Shown: positions 35,417-47,252 of the stretch, one piece after another
Position numbering within the stretch: position 1 is the stretch's first letter
How the letters are laid out: the number at the start of each line of letters is the position of its first letter
NCBI RefSeq assembly: GCF_901000735.1
Contig: NC_081541.1
Coordinates: 4,829,021-4,893,020, forward strand
DNA: 64,000 nucleotides
DNA from: Corylus avellana
Taxonomy: Eukaryota; Streptophyta; Magnoliopsida; Fagales; Betulaceae
Reading direction: 5' to 3'
Position numbers and translations under genes: made by a program
Notes under the pieces: generated by a model
Seen by the model: the letters and a program-made list of their open reading frames with translations, nothing else
What the model was told of the DNA's origin: nothing
The model's database searches: none

Positions 35417-38400
35417 TCAAGTTGGTGCATGAAGATCCGTAATGCCCAACTTGCTAAGGAAGCTAAGGAAGTTGTCACGGCCCAAAGCTTTAGTGAAAAT
35501 ATCGGCAAGCTGATGGCTAGCAGGGACGTGAGCTGTAGAGATGATCTTAGCACAGAGTTTTTCACGGACAAGGTGGCAATCAATGTCAATATGCTTCGTT
35601 CGTTCATGAAAAACGGGGTTGGCAGCAATGTGAAGGGCTGCTTTATTGTCACAAAAGAGCTTCATGGGTTGAGAATGAGGAACCCCGAGAGACTGAAGAA
35701 GCATCTTGAGCCAAAGGAGTTCACAAGTGGTTGCTGCCATAGCGCGGTATTCAGCTTCTGCGGAAGAGCGGGGGACAGTGGTTTGCTTCTTGGTTCTCCA
35801 TGAGAGAGGGCTATTGCCAAGTGTAGTAAAATAGCCGGTGGTGGATCGACGAGTGATGGGGCAACTCGCCCAATCTGAGTCTGAGTAACCATAAACTTGG
35901 AAGTCACAATCAGTAGGGAAAAAAATACCTTTGCCAGGGGATGATTTGATATAGCGGAGAATTCTGATGGCAGCATCGTAGTGTGGCTGGCGTGGTTGAT
36001 GCATAAATTGACTCAAAATGTTGACGGAATACACAATGTCGGGCCTAGTGATAGTGAGATAAAGCAAACGGCCCACAAGACGCCGATAAGGGCTAGGATC
36101 AAGTAGGGGAGTACCTTCTTCATGTGTAAGCTTGAGATTTTGCTCCATTGGAAAGGTAGCTGGCCGAGCACCAAGATGACCACTGTCACTGAGAATATCC
36201 AAAGCATATTTTCGTTGATTAAGAAAGATACCGGTTGGTGATCGAGCAACTTCGAGGCCCAAGAAATATTTTAAAGTGCCAAGATCTTTGATGCGAAACT
36301 TTTGGGCTAAGAAGTCTTTGAGTTTGCCAATAGAATCCAGATTATTACCAGCCACCAAGATGTCATCGACATAGACAAGAACTATTGTTAAAGAAGGGCC
36401 TTGTGACTTAGTGAATAGAGAGTGGTCAGCAGGAGATTGTTGAAAACCAGCCGCAACAAGGATAGAAGAAAATTTGGAAAACCAATTGCGAGAGGCTTGT
36501 TTAAGCCCGTAAAGTGATTTGTTGAGACGACAAACTCGATTCTCCCCCTTCTTGCAAAAACCGGGTGGAAGGGTCATGTAGACCTCTTCATCAAGGTCTC
36601 CATGCAGGAAAGCATTATGAACATCCAGTTGATGGAGAGACCAATGACGGGCTGCAGCAACGGCAAGGACACAACGAACAGTGACAAGCTTGGCAACAGG
36701 TGCAAAGGTATCATGATAATCGAGCCCTTCAATTTGAGTATAGCCTTTAGCCACAAGGCGGGCTTTGTACCTTTCAATGGTGCCATCTGCTCGAAGCTTG
36801 GTCTTGAAGACCCATTTACAGCCGATGGGTCATTTGCCAGATGGTAAGGCTTGAAGTGTCCAAGTCTGATTTGCCTCCAAGGCTTGAATTTCAGAAGCCA
36901 TGGCATCCCGCCAATGTGAGAGTTGGACCGCTTGTGTATAATTGATGGGATCTTTATGGTGAGACAAAGCAGATAAAAAAGCCAAGTGTTTGGGGGTGAA
37001 AACGATCATATGAAAGAAAATGAGACAGAGAATGGACCATACCTGCCGAGTGCTGATGAGGGGAAGTCGTGATGGACTTGTTAGGTAGAGGCGCACAAAT
37101 AAAATCCTTCAAATAGGTAGGTCGGGAGATTGTGCGTTGAGGCCGAGTGGGGATGGGTGGTAGTGGGGGTGAAGGGGCAGGAGGTGGTGGTGTGGGTGAA
37201 GGCACAGAAGGGGTAAGAGGACAAGATGAGTCAATTGGGTCGGTGGGACTAGGAGCAGAAATGAATGTTGAAGTGGTTGGAGTAGATGGGTTAGGGAGAG
37301 AAAGATCCATAGAGGGTAAAGGGATAACAGGTGCATTTGGAGAAGGAGAATGATGTTGGAATGGGAAAACATTCTCAACGAAAGTTACATCTCGAGATAT
37401 AAAGATTTTCTTAGTAGTTAGATCATATACTCGGTATGCTTTATGACCAAACGGATAACCAAGGAAGATACATTTGGAGGCACGGGGTGAGAATTTGTCG
37501 CGAGATGAACGAAGGGATTGTGCATAGCAAAGGCAGCCAAACACCCGAAGATGATGATATTCGGGAGAGGTATTGAAAAGGAGTTCATGGGGGGATTTGT
37601 TTCCAAGGCTAGGGGAGGTGATTCTATTAATGAGATATGTGGCAGTCAAAATACACTCACCCCAAAAAGAGATGGGAAGATGGGCTTGGAAGCGTAAGCA
37701 CCGTGCAACATTGAGTAGGTGTCGATGCTTACGCTCTGCAACTCCATTTTGTTGGGGCGTTTCCACACAAGTGCGCTCATGAATTATACCTTCATCGTGG
37801 AAGAATTGTTGGATGCGATGTGATAGAAATTATTGCCCATTGTCAGTTCGGATGTGTCTAACTGGGCAGGAAAATTGATTTTTGATGAGAAGGCAAAAAT
37901 GCTTTAAGCAGGAATAAGTTTCAGATTTGAAACGCATAAGATATACCCAAGTGTTGCGTGAATAATCATCAACAACAGTTAAAAAATAATGGGCACCTGT
38001 GTGTGAAGGAGTAGGATAACCTCCCCAAATGTCACAATATATTCGAGAAAAAATGGCAGTGCTTTTATTGTGGTTCAATGAAAAAGGGAGACGAGTATGT
38101 TTAGCTCGTTGGCATACATCACAGTGAGAACAAGAATTAGGAATAGAAATGAATTTATTCATGCCGGATGGAGATGGATGGCCTAGACGTTGGTGCCACA
38201 AAGAGAAGTCAAGATTCTATTGGGATTGCATGGCAGATGGAATTGCAGAGGAAAGTGGTGTTGCGGATGCCTTGTAGCAGTATAGTCCATCACGAAGTTC
38301 ACCCATTCCAATCAGCTTCCTCGTGGCTAGGTCCTGGAAAACACAAAAAGTGGAGAAAAAAATAGCAACACAATTTAGAGCACAAGTGATTTTGCTAATA

Positions 38401-38970
38401 GAAAGGAGATTAAACTTAAAATCAGGGACGCATAAAACATTGGCTATAGTGACAGTGGGGGATAATTTGACAGAGCCAATGTGAGTGATAGGAACGACTT
38501 CACCTGTTGGAAGTTTAATGGGGCTAGCATTGCTAACTTCATGAGAAGTCTCGAGGATGGAGGGAATAGAGGTCATGTGATCGGATGCTCCACTATCAAT
38601 GACCCAATCAGATGAATGTGAAGGTGGAATTAAATTACAAGAGGGAGATGGGATATTACCAGCAAGGTTGGCTGAAGGAGTGGGCGAGAGAAGATCCATC
38701 AATTGGCGGTACTGTTCAGCAGAGAGACCTGGTATTGAACTTTCACTGGTATGAAATGTTCCTGGTTTTGTAGAGACATGATGAGCAACATAAGGAGATG
38801 ATCCTTTTGGGGGGCCGGACTTTTGATTGCTGCGAGAATGATCCCAATTGGGTGGATACCCTACGAGCTTATAGCAGACATCTTTCCAATGTCCAAGAGC
38901 TCCACAGTGATCGCATTTTGGCCTACCACGTCCTCTGCCTCGTGATTCATTTGGACGAGATTGTGAAAAA
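35417..38970 (-). mobile_element. Degenerate Ty1/copia retrotransposon polyprotein region
   Basis: Domains appear in copia order on the minus strand. They are a Gag CCHC zinc knuckle (about 38890-38945), aspartic protease with DSGAS (about 38590), a GAG-pre-integrase motif WHQRLGHPS (about 38195), the integrase core, reverse transcriptase with YVDD (about 36365) and RNase H near 35420-35800, followed by a polypurine tract. Integrase before reverse transcriptase identifies Ty1/copia. The frame is broken by an in-frame TAG between the protease and the pre-integrase motif (about 38217), a TAA in the integrase (about 37830), a frameshift near 36960-37060 and a TGA before the RT core (about 36830). 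The largest open piece (35417-36754, 445 codons) covers most of RT and RNase H. The 5' end is lost at the 38971 gap. It is immobile on its own. Confidence 0.93.
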
Positions 38971-39070
38971 NNNNNNNNNNNNNNNNNNNNNNNNNNNNNN
39001 NNNNNNNNNNNNNNNNNNNNNNNNNNNNNNNNNNNNNNNNNNNNNNNNNNNNNNNNNNNNNNNNNNNNNN
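38971..39070. other. Assembly gap (100 N)
   Basis: Exactly 100 N, cutting off the 5' part of the copia element (rest of Gag, primer-binding site and 5' LTR). Confidence 0.99.
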
Positions 39071-40119
39071 GGGTGATAGAATCCCTAAATGATTAACCTT
39101 CCCCCTCTAGGTTTTAGTTTAGAATAAAAAAACGAGTTTCGAGGCATTAGAAACGAATTTTAAGGTTGGGTTTAGTAGAAAGTGGCTGGAGAGGATGACC
39201 CACGGCTGGGTCGTGGGTCATGGCCAAGCCCATGACGTGGGTTCGGCAAGACCCACGGCGTGGGTCGGTGTGGGTCTCGCCCATGTCCTGGGTCTAGCTG
39301 GACCCATGGCGTTGGTCTGGCCTAGGTCTTGCAGGCTAGGTTTTTTTTTTTTTTTTTTATCTTTCTCATTTTGATTTGGTATGGTTGTTCTCACCTTTTT
39401 TTGTGTTTTTGTTTTTTTTTTTTTTTTTAAATTGATGATGTATCACATGGTAATTGGAGACTGTAAAAGAGGTGTTATCAAGATGAACATGATAGTAGGG
39501 GCTCTCAAAATAAAGAGAAAGAAGAAATAAAAACTTAATAAGCTTAATAGGTGTCGTTTATCATAGTCTATTTTGAAATAATATATAGGCAGAGTTTGTT
39601 TTTAAAAAATATACTATTTTAAATTCTAAAACTTAATTATAAAAATTAATAAAACATTTAATTATATTTTTAAAAATCACGTTTTTAAATAATAATACAT
39701 TTTAAAACTGCAAAACGACATATGGTTAATCAAAATTGAGTCAAAATCTCCGTGTTTCCGTTGTAGCCCACGTCAGACGGTCAGAGAGACAAAAACCCAG
39801 CTCTTACGTCTTTCATATGATTCCACTCCGCTCCCTCAGAGGCTCTTCCTTTCGTCTACTCTCTCTCTCTCTCTCTCTCTAGAAACTGCTTCGTTTTGGA
39901 TCCGAATAGCCAACTCGGGTCGTTAAAGTCACCCGGACCAGCCGCACGCGCGCACTCGTCACCTCTGTCTCTGATAAACCGTGCCTTCGAGAGTGGGGTT
40001 TCTCAAGTCGGTGACCGTCACCGTCACAGCCCGCGATCAGAGCCATTGGTTTCGCGCATGAGATGGAGAACTCAAACGGCCATCACCATCAGGATTCCAT
40101 ATCTTCTTCTGGCCCTGCT
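39071..40119 (+). repeat. Upstream copy of a duplicated promoter plus first-exon segment
   Basis: Collinear and nearly identical with 46244-47252. It holds a GC-rich block of GACCCACGGCGTGGGTC-like words (39190-39330), T tracts, an AT-rich stretch, a CT repeat and a leader. It then reaches ATG at 40063, followed by codons for MENSNGHHHQDSISSSGPA before a gap cuts it. It is the 5' end of a second, apparently incomplete copy of the At4g08330-like gene at 47196. Sequence just after the gap does not resemble that gene's intron. Confidence 0.9.
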
Positions 40120-40219
40120 NNNNNNNNNNNNNNNNNNNNNNNNNNNNNNNNNNNNNNNNNNNNNNNNNNNNNNNNNNNNNNNNNNNNNNNNNNNNNNNNN
40201 NNNNNNNNNNNNNNNNNNN
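40120..40219. other. Assembly gap (100 N)
   Basis: Exactly 100 N falling inside the first exon of the truncated At4g08330-like copy. Confidence 0.99.
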
Positions 40220-41546
40220 CAGTTTAGAGCCAGATAATACACCCATGAAATTTTACTGGGCCTGCTGGATTGCTGTTCCTTAATTTGTTACAAAAATTGT
40301 AAAGAAAGAGATGCTTTGTGCCAAAAGAATCTTGAACCAACCAGGTGGATGGATGCTTGCTGAGGTGTCAATTCAAGATTTGTCATCTTCAGATAAGTAA
40401 TTAGTTCCAATTCGTACTTTTGCAGGATGGGTATTTTCAGCATACGTGTGATTCTGTGTGCTACACATCCCCAACAATCTTGGGTTGCAAATTTAGTAGA
40501 AGACCCGAGTGAGACCTAAGAGAAAATTCCAAGACATGTTATTTTGTCAAGATCCTTCATGCATCTTGATGGCCGATTCATTCCTCGATGAACACAGCTA
40601 TGGGGGACAGTTTTGTAAGTGGTTAAAGTATTAATTAAATGATTAAATTTATATTTGTTTTATTAACTTAAATTTTTAAAATAAGTAATGATTTAATTTA
40701 GTGCGAGAACAAAATGTTAAGAATTTAAACTTTAATTTCAATTAATATTTTTCATGTTGAGCCTCAATTATCGAGATGAATTCGAGCCACACGTAAGGAG
40801 AGTATTAGAATATTAATTAAATGATTAAATTCATAATTTTATATCAGTATCGGGAGTGATTTAACTGAATTTGGTTCGATAAAAATCTTGGAGGAAACTG
40901 CATTTACCCTCCCTAACTATTATATTTTTTTTGTAATGTCTCATTCTGCGACTCAAAAAGACAGACATTTTTTTATATTATAAACAATGAAGAACATTGT
41001 TGTCATTTTGAGTTGTGGAAGGAGAATATTGTAGCACTAATAGTAAATTAGGGAAAACATTAAAAAATACATTAATTGCACAAAGAATAGTTATTATAGG
41101 AGGCAAATGTAGTTAACCTTAAATCTTGTTCCCTTATATTCTTGCTTATAAACAAGAAAGAAAAGTTATAAGTGAAAATATAATATATTTTTTCTTTGGC
41201 GAAAATGGTTTTGTCAAAAAAAAAAAATTCCATTTAAATTCTTCTTTTCTTTGAGGCACATTGGGCTGGAGTTTACATGGCTGACAAGGGAGTCCACTTA
41301 TCTTGTTTTGCGAAGTTGAATATGAGAGGTTTTTGTGCTTCAAATGAAATAGGATTCACTAGAAACGTTATCTTCAAAATACTACAAAGTACACAGAGAC
41401 GTGGGCACTCTAGTTGCCCGTCATTAACTCTCACACCATATCCACATCTCTCACCATATGAACCTCAAAAACATTTGCATTAAAAGAGAGAGAGCACAAG
41501 TGTTTTGTTTCCTCACTGTCAGAAAAACATCAAACCAGCTGAAGCC
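40220..41546. other. Intergenic sequence upstream of PsbS
   Basis: No complete gene. Sequence at 40220-40600 is less AT-rich and may be exon or UTR debris, but no family was recognised. An LTR-relic-like stretch (AATTAAATGATTAAATT twice, near 40634 and 40812) lies at about 40615-40880. The PsbS leader lies just before 41547. Confidence 0.5.
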
Positions 41547-42576
41547 ATGGCTCAAACCATGTTGCTCATGTCTGGTGTTTCTACTAGCCATGTGGTGGAT
41601 CTGAAGAGAGACACTTTACTCAATTTCCAAATTCAAAAACTAAGGCCCAAATCCTTCTCTCAGCTACTGCTCCCTCCTCTTCCTACTGATCATTCTTCTT
41701 TATCCCAACCATTTACCACTTTTGCTCTCTTCAAATCAAAAACCAAAGCCCCTCCCAAGAAGGTTTTCGTCAATCTCCTTCTACCAAGCTTTACTTTCAA
41801 CAAATGTATGCAAGAGTTTTTCCTGATTGTAATTTGCTTTCGTTTGCTAGGTTGTAGTGCCAAAGCCAAAGGTTGAAGACGGCATCTTCGGCACCTCCGG
41901 GGGCATTGGCTTCACAAAGCAGAATGAGCTCTTCGTGGGTCGCGTTGCCATGATTGGCTTTGCTGTGAGTATAGATATAATATATATACCCTCTTTTTTT
42001 CTTCCTCTTCTTCTGTAATTTACTTGCAATATGCTGATTTGTGTTTGAGGAGGAAATAATGGAGCTAGACTAATTATAATTAACCATGATGTAGATTTTG
42101 TTTTGCAGAATTTAATAGATATTTTTACAGTATTATTGCATGCTACATCTGAAAAGGATATATATGTTGATATATATACTCTTGTGTGAGCAATGTGCAT
42201 GGTTGATTAAGTAATAGAATCCCATATGTATGAAATAGTAATAACAAGAGTGGCCGATTAATATAATATTGTTGAATCCATTTTAAATTAAGAAAATATT
42301 GTTCTAACATATATAGTGTAACTGAATAATGCTACTATTCGTACTAATTTATCACACTTATTTTATATTGACTGATGTGACTTATTTTAAGTGATTATGT
42401 AAAATGGGTATGTGAGAAATAAGATTGGTATTAGAAAAGTATTATTTTAGACTTAAAAGAAGGAAAAATGCTAATGATCATAATTACGGGTTTCTAGTGA
42501 TAAAAAGACGTTGATTTGTGTCCTTCTAGGCTTCTATCGTGGCAGTATATAAAGAAACATAAAAGGAAAGAATGGA

Positions 42577-42619
<43 letters not shown>

Positions 42620-43405
42620 ATTAATTAAATGATTAAATTTATATTTTTTTACCTGAATTTGGTTTCACACGTACTTGTTCGTGTTAAGTATTGAAAACTC
42701 AAGAAGAAAAAGAAATGTCAATCAACAACAACAAATGTAGAATGATCACTACAATAGGCATGGAGGTTTTCAATGTCCTGCTTTGTTAATGTTATGATAT
42801 GCCCTTTTGTGCAGGCATCCTTATTAGGTGAAGGAATCACAGGGAAAGGAATTCTAGCACAATTGAATCTGGAAACTGGAATCCCCATCTATGAAGCTGA
42901 GCCTCTTCTTCTCTTCTTCATTCTCTTCACCCTGCTTGGAGCCATAGGCGCTTTGGGTGATCGTGGTAAATTCGTTGATGACCCACCCACAGGTCTTGAA
43001 AAGGCTGTGATCCCCCCTGGCAAAAGCATCAGATCCGCACTGGGCCTTAAAGAAGGAGGTAATTTGCCACTCGAGCTATAATACACATTTACTAAAGAAC
43101 TTGAATGTTGATTTAATTTGGTATCATTATAACATATTTGGCAATGGTTTGAAATGCAAGGTCCGTTGTTTGGATTTACAAAGTCAAACGAGCTGTTTGT
43201 AGGAAGATTGGCTCAGTTGGGGATTGCTTTCTCTTTGATTGGAGAAATTATAACCGGGAAAGGAGCTTTAGCGCAACTAAACATCGAGACAGGGCTTCCC
43301 ATCAGTGAGATTGAGCCACTTGTGTTGTTCAACGTAATCTTCTTCTTCTTTGCCGCATTGAATCCTGGAACTGGTAAATTTGTGACAGATGAGGAAGACA
43401 ATTAA
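41547..43405 (+). CDS. PSBS: Photosystem II 22 kDa protein PsbS, chloroplast precursor
   Basis: Four exons (41547-41762, 41851-41964, 42815-43058, 43161-43405) with GT-AG introns encode 272 residues, the usual length for plant PsbS. The N-terminal region of about 60 residues (MAQTMLLMSGVSTSHVVDLK...) is a Ser/Leu-rich chloroplast transit peptide. The mature protein is an internal duplication of a two-helix unit. The repeats start at FTKQNELFVGR and FTKSNELFVGR and contain GKGILAQLNLETG and GKGALAQLNIETG. PsbS has four thylakoid helices and triggers energy-dependent quenching of excess light when the lumen acidifies. The two pH-sensing glutamates of the family (Arabidopsis precursor E122 and E226) correspond by spacing to E130 and E234 here, and both are present. 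The gene looks functional. The first donor (AAG/GTTTTC) is weak but keeps the frame. Confidence 0.97.
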
Positions 43406-43864
43406 GTAGGTGCTAGCTAGCTACTTGTGCAATTGTAAGAAGCTTTCTTGAGTTTCTTTGATGTAAGAACAATAATCTCGCCCTCTTAATCTTCATGTTC
43501 TATTTATCTGCAGCTTCGGTTTACAAAAACAGAATACGTAATATAAAGTTAATGCTTTCTTTTTCAGCAACACTTTGGATATAAATTTTTTCATGTCTTC
43601 AATACAACCTTTGACGATCTAGGATCCCGACATTGACTATAATATAGAATTAACAAAAGTAGGTACGAACAGAAAACAATCAGCTAGGTTGTTTCTCCAA
43701 AGCTGGGAATCCATGGCATTCGAGAACAGAGCCAGCCAACAGAGCATTGTTTGTGAAAGTTTAGGTTGGTCGGTCCCATACATCCCAACGTTTAGATTTT
43801 GACCACTCATTGCCTTATCTCGTGCTGGTCGGCGCAAGATTTAAAGCAACACCATCCAATTAAC
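43406..43864. other. 3' flank of PsbS
   Basis: Likely 3' UTR and terminator region, ending at the hAT target-site duplication. No other gene is recognisable. Confidence 0.6.
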
Positions 43865-44678
43865 TAGGGCTGGCAATTTTGACACGACCCGCGAACCCGA
43901 CACGAAGTTAACAGGTATTAGGTTTGGGCTTATCGGGTTCGGGTCTTAATCAGGTCTACCCGATTAAGACACGATTAAATTCGTGTCTGGCGGGTCGACC
44001 TGCCAGACACGTTTAATAAATGGGTCAGTCGGGTTTGGCGGGTCACTCGGGTCTGGCAGGTCAATCGGGTCTGGCGGGTCTCTGGTGACCCGCTAGACCC
44101 ATTTAATTTATTTTTTTTTTTAAAAAAAAAAAAACATATGTCTAAGTTCTAACTAAGTTAACCGTTAACCCTAACACTTACCGACTCACTCACGGCTTCA
44201 TTTCACTCTTCACTTCACGACTTCATAGTCTTCACTTCACTGGCCTATTCCTTGTTTTTCCGTTACTTTTTCTATGTGGGTCTATATATTAAAACATTAT
44301 CTTTTAAATCATTATTTATATATTAAAACATTCTCTTTTAAAACTTTTTATTCTTCTTGGATGGTCAAGATAAATTTGACTAGTCCTTTGGCCTAAGAGA
44401 TCCCTTTATTAAATTATTTTTTCCAATTTTGATCAAAGTTTTTTTTTTTTTTTTTTTTTTAAGGGTCGGGTCGGGTCGTGTCTACCTGATATGACCCGGC
44501 TATGCTAAACGGGTTAAGCGAGTCATGTTGGGTTACCCGGATATTTTTCGTGTTATAATCGTGTCAGACCTGCTAACCCATTTAGCTAAACGGGTCGTGT
44601 TCGTGTTTTGGGTAATCGGGTCGCGAGTCTTAACGGGTCCTAATCAGGTCTACCCGATTACCCGTTTTGCCAGCCCTA
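43865..44678. mobile_element. Non-autonomous hAT element
   Basis: The ends are inverted repeats, TAGGGCTGGCAA and TTGCCAGCCCTA. The element is flanked by a perfect 8-bp duplication CAATTAAC at 43857-43864 and 44679-44686. Subterminal zones are rich in GGGTC, CGGGTC and ACCCG words in both orientations. The 814-bp body has no transposase. The perfect target duplication suggests a fairly recent insertion, just downstream of PsbS. Confidence 0.95.
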
Positions 44679-44686
44679 CAATTAAC

Positions 44687-46243
44687 TCACGTATTACTCT
44701 TACTTTATATTTATAAGAGTAGTTCAATCAAATGTAAATCATGTCTCATAAAGCGGATATTACTAATTCGAATTCTCCTCTCTCACATGTCAAAAAAAAA
44801 TTACTCTTACTTTATTGTTAAATTTGTTTTAAACTGTTCATGCCACATGAACTACCCGTTCACATTTTAGTAATTTACATAATAAGTATCACGTGATTTG
44901 TTGTGTCAATTTGTAAACATAATAAATGTTTAAAAAAAGTACTAAATAACACTCTGATTGTTAATTTATTTTAAAGAGTTGTTTGTTAATATTTTTAATT
45001 CATAGAGATAAAACAAAAGTCACTGGAAATATATCGGCAGCTAAAATGGAGGATTTGATCGCGGGCTGTGTCAATTTGTCCATAATCACGTAACCTTAAG
45101 GCAAATTTAATTGAGAAAGCAAAAAGATAATTTTAATGCATTATATATCGATCCCACGTAGGGACGTGGCTGGTTATCATATGATGGCCATTTCATGATT
45201 CATGCACCCCACTTTCTTAAAGTCATATCGTGGCCAACTAAAAATGCTTTTTTTTCCAAGTTTCAACGTTAACAAGTTGAAAAAGGACACATGTAGGGTG
45301 TACGTAACACAATACCATTAACACTTCAATAATTCATTTCAAATGCCTTTTGCAATGATCTGGCCGGTAATGAGTCATTATTAGTAATTCAATTCTGTTA
45401 AATAACATATTTTAAATAATACGAATGAATTTATAACATATATTTTATATAAAACATTAAATAAATACCTTAAGGATTTTACAAAAAAATCTTAATTGAT
45501 GTATTTTTTTTGTACAAGCTTTCTAGATGGAGGTTATAATCGATCTAGACTCTAGAGCACTTGTAAGTTCAATAATAGAGAGATATTTATTCAAATTTAC
45601 ATAGATAGAAAAGACTAATCCGATAATTAAATCAATCTCTATAAGAATTCGATAACTTTAAATTATTCCTAGTCGATTAAGTTTATGTATTCTTCAAATT
45701 TGAATAGACTTATCTAAAGTTATCTAACGAGTTAAACAATATTTTAACTTATTAATGTATACATTTGAATAGACCATATACATAACTTATTAATGTATTT
45801 TGGGAGGGTTTTTTATTTTTATTTTTTATTTTTTGGTTTGAAAAAGTATTTTAACTTTTAACATGAGTTTTATGCATGTTATTATAAATATTTGATATTT
45901 TTAGTTATTTGTTAAAATATTTATCTCGAGAACAAACTACAAAAGACAAAAATAAATGGATAAACCTTCTATCAAGTCCATCTGCAAAAGTGATGTTTTG
46001 CAGCATCCAATAGAAGGTGTACACATCAATTAGTTACACATAATAGAATAGGAACAAAAACATTGAATTTTTTTTTCTCTCTCCCACTTTCTCTTCGTCT
46101 CTCGTTCATCTTCACAGAAAATTTTATTTCCTCTTCTTCTCTTTCTCTCTCACCATTCACCCACCACATTCACTGTAGCCGCACTAGCAACATCCACGGT
46201 TGGATCACGGCAGGCGGCAGCCCTCTCCGGTAGATCCCTTTAA
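44687..46243. other. AT-rich intergenic sequence
   Basis: No gene is recognisable. It includes a CT-rich tract near 46070-46160. Confidence 0.55.
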
Positions 46244-47252
46244 GGTGATAGAATCTCTAAAGGGTTAACATTTCCCATCTAGGTTTTAGTTTAGAATAAA
46301 AAGACTAGTTTTGAGACAGAAAGTGGCCAGAGAGGGTGACCCACGGCTGGGTCGTGGGTCACGGCTAGACCCATGACGTGGGTTCGGCAAGACCCACGGC
46401 ATGGGTCGGTGTGGGTCTTGCCCATGTCCTGGGTCTAGCTGGACCCATGGCGTTGGTCTGGCCTGGGTCTCGCAGGCTAGGGTTATTTCTCTTTCTCATT
46501 TTGATTTGGTATGGTTGTTCTCACCTTTTTTTTTTTTTTTTTTTTTTGCATTTTTCTTAAATTGATAATGTATCACATGGTAGTTGGAGACTGTAAAAAG
46601 GGTGTTATCAGGATGAACCTAATAGTAGGGGCCCTCAAAATAAATAGCTGAGAGAAAGAAGAAATAAAAACTTATTAAGCTTAATAGGTGTCGTTTATCA
46701 TAGTCTATTTTGAAATAATATATAGGCAGAGTTTGTTTTTAAAAAACGTACTATTTTAAATTCTAAAACTTAATTATAAAAATTAATAAAACATTTAATT
46801 ATATTTTTAAAAATCACGTTTTTAAATAATAATACATTTTAAAACTGCAAAACGACATATGGTTAATCAAAATTGAGTCAAAATCTCCGTGTTTCCGTTG
46901 TAGCCCACGTCAGACGGTCAGAGAGACAAAAACCCAGCTCTTACGTCTTTCATATGATTCCACTCCGCTCCCTCAGAGGCTCTTCCTTTCGTCTACTCTC
47001 TCTCTCTCTCTCTAGAAACTGCTTCGTTTTGGATCCGAATAGCGAACTCGGGTCGTTAAAGTCACCCGGACCAGCCGCACACGCGCACTCGTCACCTCTG
47101 TCTCTGATAAACCGTGCCTTCGAGAGTGGGGTTTCTTAAGTCGGTGACCGTCACCGTCACAGCCCGCGATCAGAGCCATTGGTTTCGCGCATGAGATGGA
47201 GAAATCAAACGGCCATCACCATCAGGATTCCATATCTTCTTCTTGCCCTGCT
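46244..47252 (+). repeat. Downstream copy of the duplicated promoter plus first-exon segment
   Basis: The partner of 39071-40119 in the same orientation. It ends within the first exon of the intact At4g08330-like gene. The copies differ by scattered substitutions and repeat-length changes. The GC-rich block at 46330-46480 contains mutually complementary CCCACGG/CCGTGGG-type words. Confidence 0.9.

Noticed and set aside
37147..37353. A Gly-rich plus-strand frame
   Set aside because: It is the antisense shadow of the Pro/Ser-rich linker between integrase and reverse transcriptase in the copia element.
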